64,000 nucleotides of DNA from Pyxidicoccus trucidator (lineage in GTDB: Bacteria; Myxococcota; Myxococcia; Myxococcales; Myxococcaceae). The first letter of the stretch is position 1. Each line of letters starts with the position of its first letter. The position numbers and the translations under genes were made by a program. The stretch spans positions 487,891-551,890 of the forward strand of contig NZ_JAAIXZ010000007.1 of the NCBI RefSeq assembly GCF_010894435.1, read 5' to 3'. This document shows, piece by piece, positions 62,034 through 64,000 of this stretch. The notes under the pieces are model-generated. The model made no database searches, had not been told where the DNA came from, and saw only the letters and a program-made list of their open reading frames with translations.

Positions 62034-63196
62034 TGACTACGCAGAACGTGGAACTGGCGAAGAAGGAGCCTTGGCGGGTGTTGCTGATCGAAGATAATCA
62101 ACTCATGCGCGAGCAGGTGCATGAGGAGTTTGATGGGGAGCAATTCGACGGTAGACTGCTCGACATTCATGATGTGGATGACTTTGCTCAAGCCAGGGCG
62201 GAGATCCAGCAGCGGAAGGTGGATCTGGTTATCCTTGATGTGTTCCGTGGGGATCCCATGGGTAACGGGAAGCCCGAGGGACTGGAAGTTCTTGAGGACA
62301 TCAGGAAGTCCGGGTTTGTGAGTGTTGTGCTTTATACTGCCAACCCCAGGCGAGTGGAGGGGTGCCGCTCGGCGTTCATACGACTGTCAGATAAGCCAGT
62401 GGCTGATCTGCGGCGTGAGGTTGATGAGCTGTTTTCTCTTCGTATACCGCAGATGTTCCGGGCCATCGTCAGCCATATGGATCGAACGCTGCATGACTAT
62501 ATGTGGAATTTTGTTGAAAAGCAGTGGTCGACGCTTGAGCATATCGCAGGAAAGCCAGAGTTTCTCCGAGTGTTGCTCAGAAGGTTGGCCGCATCTCTTT
62601 CGAGAGATGGTCTAGACCCGGTTATTCAAGGAGTTTTTGGGGCGGACCATGCAAGTGCAGTTGCTTCCGACAAGGTGCACCCGGCTGAGATGTTTATTAT
62701 GCCACCGGTAGACGGCAAGACTCCGCGCCTGGGCGACGTGCGTGTGCGGCTTATGAACGGGTCGAGTGAATATGTTGTCGTGCTTTGGCCTACCTGCGAT
62801 ATGATTGAGGGGCCTTCCCGTCCCGCCAAGGTGCAGTCGGTGCAGTCGGTGCAGTGTGCCATTGCCGGGATGCTTGATGCTGCAGACGAGATGAAGAAGT
62901 GGAAGAAGGATAAGGCTAATAAGGATTGTCGGGCGAAAGTCGAGGACTTGCTGAGGAATAGGAATGATCGGGGGCCCGGAAGGCATCACTACATTCCGGG
63001 GCTCGGAAAGCTTCCTCATCTGCTGGTTGATTTTCAGCGTATTGAACTGATTGCGCTGGCTGACTTGAGGGGGATGGAGTGTATCGCTACGTTGGCGAGC
63101 CCGTTTGCTGAGGCCATTGCGTCCAGGTATTTGAGATATATTGGCCGTTTAGGTACGCCAGATCTTGATGTCGCGTATGTGATGTCGAAGCTTTGA
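62033..63196 (+). CDS. Response regulator with large unknown C-terminal domain
   Basis: 387 aa, ATG overlapping the preceding stop by 1 nt, GGAGAG 5 nt upstream. Receiver (about 14-135): VLLIEDN (Glu20/Asp21), LVILDVFRGD (Asp69 phospho-acceptor), VVLYTANP (Thr), SDKPVADL (Lys121), all kept. The C-terminal ~250 residues (140-387) match no DNA-binding or enzymatic output domain I know. Recurrent-looking motifs are LGDVRVRLMNGSSEYVVVLWPTCDM, KLPHLLVDFQRIELIALADL and ASPFAEAIASRYLRYIGRLGTPDLD. A role as effector or adaptor triggered by the double-GHKL kinase is inferred. Confidence 0.85.
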   Translation: MTTQNVELAKKEPWRVLLIEDNQLMREQVHEEFDGEQFDGRLLDIHDVDDFAQARAEIQQRKVDLVILDVFRGDPMGNGKPEGLEVLEDIRKSGFVSVVLYTANPRRVEGCRSAFIRLSDKPVADLRREVDELFSLRIPQMFRAIVSHMDRTLHDYMWNFVEKQWSTLEHIAGKPEFLRVLLRRLAASLSRDGLDPVIQGVFGADHASAVASDKVHPAEMFIMPPVDGKTPRLGDVRVRLMNGSSEYVVVLWPTCDMIEGPSRPAKVQSVQSVQCAIAGMLDAADEMKKWKKDKANKDCRAKVEDLLRNRNDRGPGRHHYIPGLGKLPHLLVDFQRIELIALADLRGMECIATLASPFAEAIASRYLRYIGRLGTPDLDVAYVMSKL

Positions 63197-63259
63197 CGGT
63201 AGGGATATGTCCAGGGCTGCCTTGCTGCATGCGGGGCGCGCACATGGCTAGGTCGATGG

Positions 63260-63385
63260 GTCCCGGTATCAGGGAAGTTGTGTGATGCCTGGAGGAACTC
63301 ATGGACCCGTAGGGTGAGAGTCCCGAAGCGGCAACAGGTCGAAGCCGCATAGCACTACTGCGTTAGGGGTATGCGGGGGAGCGAG
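63260..63385 (+). other. Possible group II intron domain-I remnant
   Basis: GTGATGCCTGGAGGAAC and TAGGGTGAGAGTCCCGAAGCG resemble the structured 5' domain of bacterial group II introns. No reverse transcriptase ORF and no domain V are seen. The identification is from remembered motif style only. The rest of the 63197-63453 gap shows no gene. Confidence 0.3.
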
Positions 63386-64000
63386 CGACTGAGGGCTGCG
63401 CGCCCTTGGCTACCATTGCGTTGTGCGCCCGGCGTCCTACTCATGAAGTAGGTATGGACTCCATTATGAATGCCGCTGCCGTGCAGCGGCTTGAGAGGTA
63501 CTTCCAGAGAATCGGCGACGTGCTCGGCGAGGAGAGCCGGCGTGGCTCGTTCGCCCTCTATGCCATGGGCCTGCTGGGAGACGGGGAGCGCAAGAGCGTC
63601 GAGCCCATCGCCGCCCGCGCATGCCCGGACCCCGGACGGGTGGATGCCATGCACCAACGGCTGTTGCACTTCGCCGTGGACTCGAAGTGGAGCGACCGGG
63701 ACGTGCGGCGGGCGGCGGCGCAATACGCGCTGGAGGCGATGACTCAGCGCGAGCCGGTGGAGGCCTGGATTGTGGACGACACGGGCTTCCTCAAGCAGGG
63801 CAAGCACTCGGTGGGCGTGCAGCGGCAGTACACCGGCTCGGCGGGCAAAATCACTAACTGCCAGATTGGCGTTAGCCTCAGTGTCGCCACCCGCACCGAG
63901 CACCTGCCCCTCGACTTCGAGCTGTACCTGCCCGAGGGCTGGACCAACGACGCGGCTCGCCGCCGCGAGGCCCGAATCCCCGCCGAGGTCCCCTTCAAGA
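63386..64000 (+). mobile_element. Left part of an IS701-like insertion sequence
   Basis: The region before the transposase ORF contains imperfectly repeated TGCGCGCCC/TGTGCGCCC blocks (63397-63430), possibly the terminal inverted repeat. The exact left end is not fixed and the right end lies outside the window, so the target duplication cannot be read. Confidence 0.45.
63454..64000 (+). CDS. IS701/IS4-type DDE transposase, N-terminal part
   Basis: At least 182 codons, running off the window. ERYFQRIGDVLGEESRRGSFALYAMGLLGDGERKSVEPIAAR, the helical N-domain, and EAWIVDDTGFLKQGKHSVGVQRQYTGSAGKITNCQIGVSLS, the first catalytic Asp block of the DDE_5 family, are clear. Later D and E residues lie beyond 64000. 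No frameshift in the visible part. Start at 63454; ATG 63466 is an alternative. G+C is high again, unlike the island it borders. Confidence 0.88.
   Translation, partial: MDSIMNAAAVQRLERYFQRIGDVLGEESRRGSFALYAMGLLGDGERKSVEPIAARACPDPGRVDAMHQRLLHFAVDSKWSDRDVRRAAAQYALEAMTQREPVEAWIVDDTGFLKQGKHSVGVQRQYTGSAGKITNCQIGVSLSVATRTEHLPLDFELYLPEGWTNDAARRREARIPAEVPFK

Larger units (their letters stand above)
57077..63385. other. Low-G+C defence-like island
   Basis: Starting just after the HAD-like gene, base composition falls visibly below that of the flanks and codon third positions become mixed, in contrast to the nearly all G/C third positions around it. It holds vsr, a C5 methyltransferase, a double-GHKL protein and a response regulator, then a non-coding stretch next to a transposase. 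Signs of horizontal acquisition; no tRNA or flanking direct repeats are seen. Confidence 0.7.

Noticed and set aside
63421..63431. GTGCGCCC as the 5' boundary of a group II intron
   Set aside because: It lies downstream of the intron-like segment and directly before the transposase, so it cannot be the start of the same intron; more likely part of the IS end.

Overview
The window is very G+C-rich with compact, often 1-4 nt overlapping genes, except for about 57.1-63.3 kb, which is visibly poorer in G+C. Gene content points to a myxobacterium of the Myxococcus/Corallococcus kind: a gliding-motility glt cluster (gltK/cglC, gltB, gltA, gltC), a SitA-type lipoprotein toxin with a neighbouring candidate immunity gene, and many lipoproteins, TPR proteins and signalling proteins. 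The assignment rests on recognised families and remembered synteny, not on a search.

Layout. 1-12.65 kb (minus strand): a type II secretion operon gspC-D-E-F-(50-aa membrane ORF)-G-(GspG-like)-H-I-J-K-L, with gspL cut by the window edge. A perfect sigma-54 promoter match precedes gspC, and the next gene upstream encodes an NtrC-type sigma-54 activator, so local sigma-54 control of secretion is likely. 12.8-18.3 kb (minus): the activator, a ParB-domain protein, and the TldD/TldE protease pair. 18.4-28.2 kb: an FHA-TM-TPR protein, a dual cNMP-binding protein, a small membrane-anchored protein, a TPR membrane protein (minus), and a 1282-aa double hybrid histidine kinase. 28.4-31.9 kb: a predicted surface barrel, the SitA-like toxin and its candidate immunity protein. 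32-47.5 kb: thrB, envelope proteins, a membrane gluzincin, PilZ and DUF192 proteins, a PhoX-like protein with a collagen-like stretch, a di-haem protein, an EAL-CBS protein, an oxidoreductase, ybaK and purEK. 47.7-57.1 kb: a vWA protein, the glt cluster ending in a clear intrinsic terminator, an MFS transporter, plsX and a HAD-like protein.

57.15-63.2 kb is the most interesting part: a four-gene, tightly spaced operon encoding a Vsr-type endonuclease, a DNA cytosine-5 methyltransferase, an 890-aa protein with two GHKL ATPase modules (one MORC/Hsp90-like, one histidine-kinase-like with an H-box), and a response regulator whose long C-terminal domain I do not recognise. No conventional restriction enzyme is visible. 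It reads as a horizontally acquired defence-like system in which methylation is tied to phosphorelay-style signalling. It is bounded on the right by a possible group II intron remnant and an IS701-like transposase cut by the window end, so further genes of the system could lie beyond.
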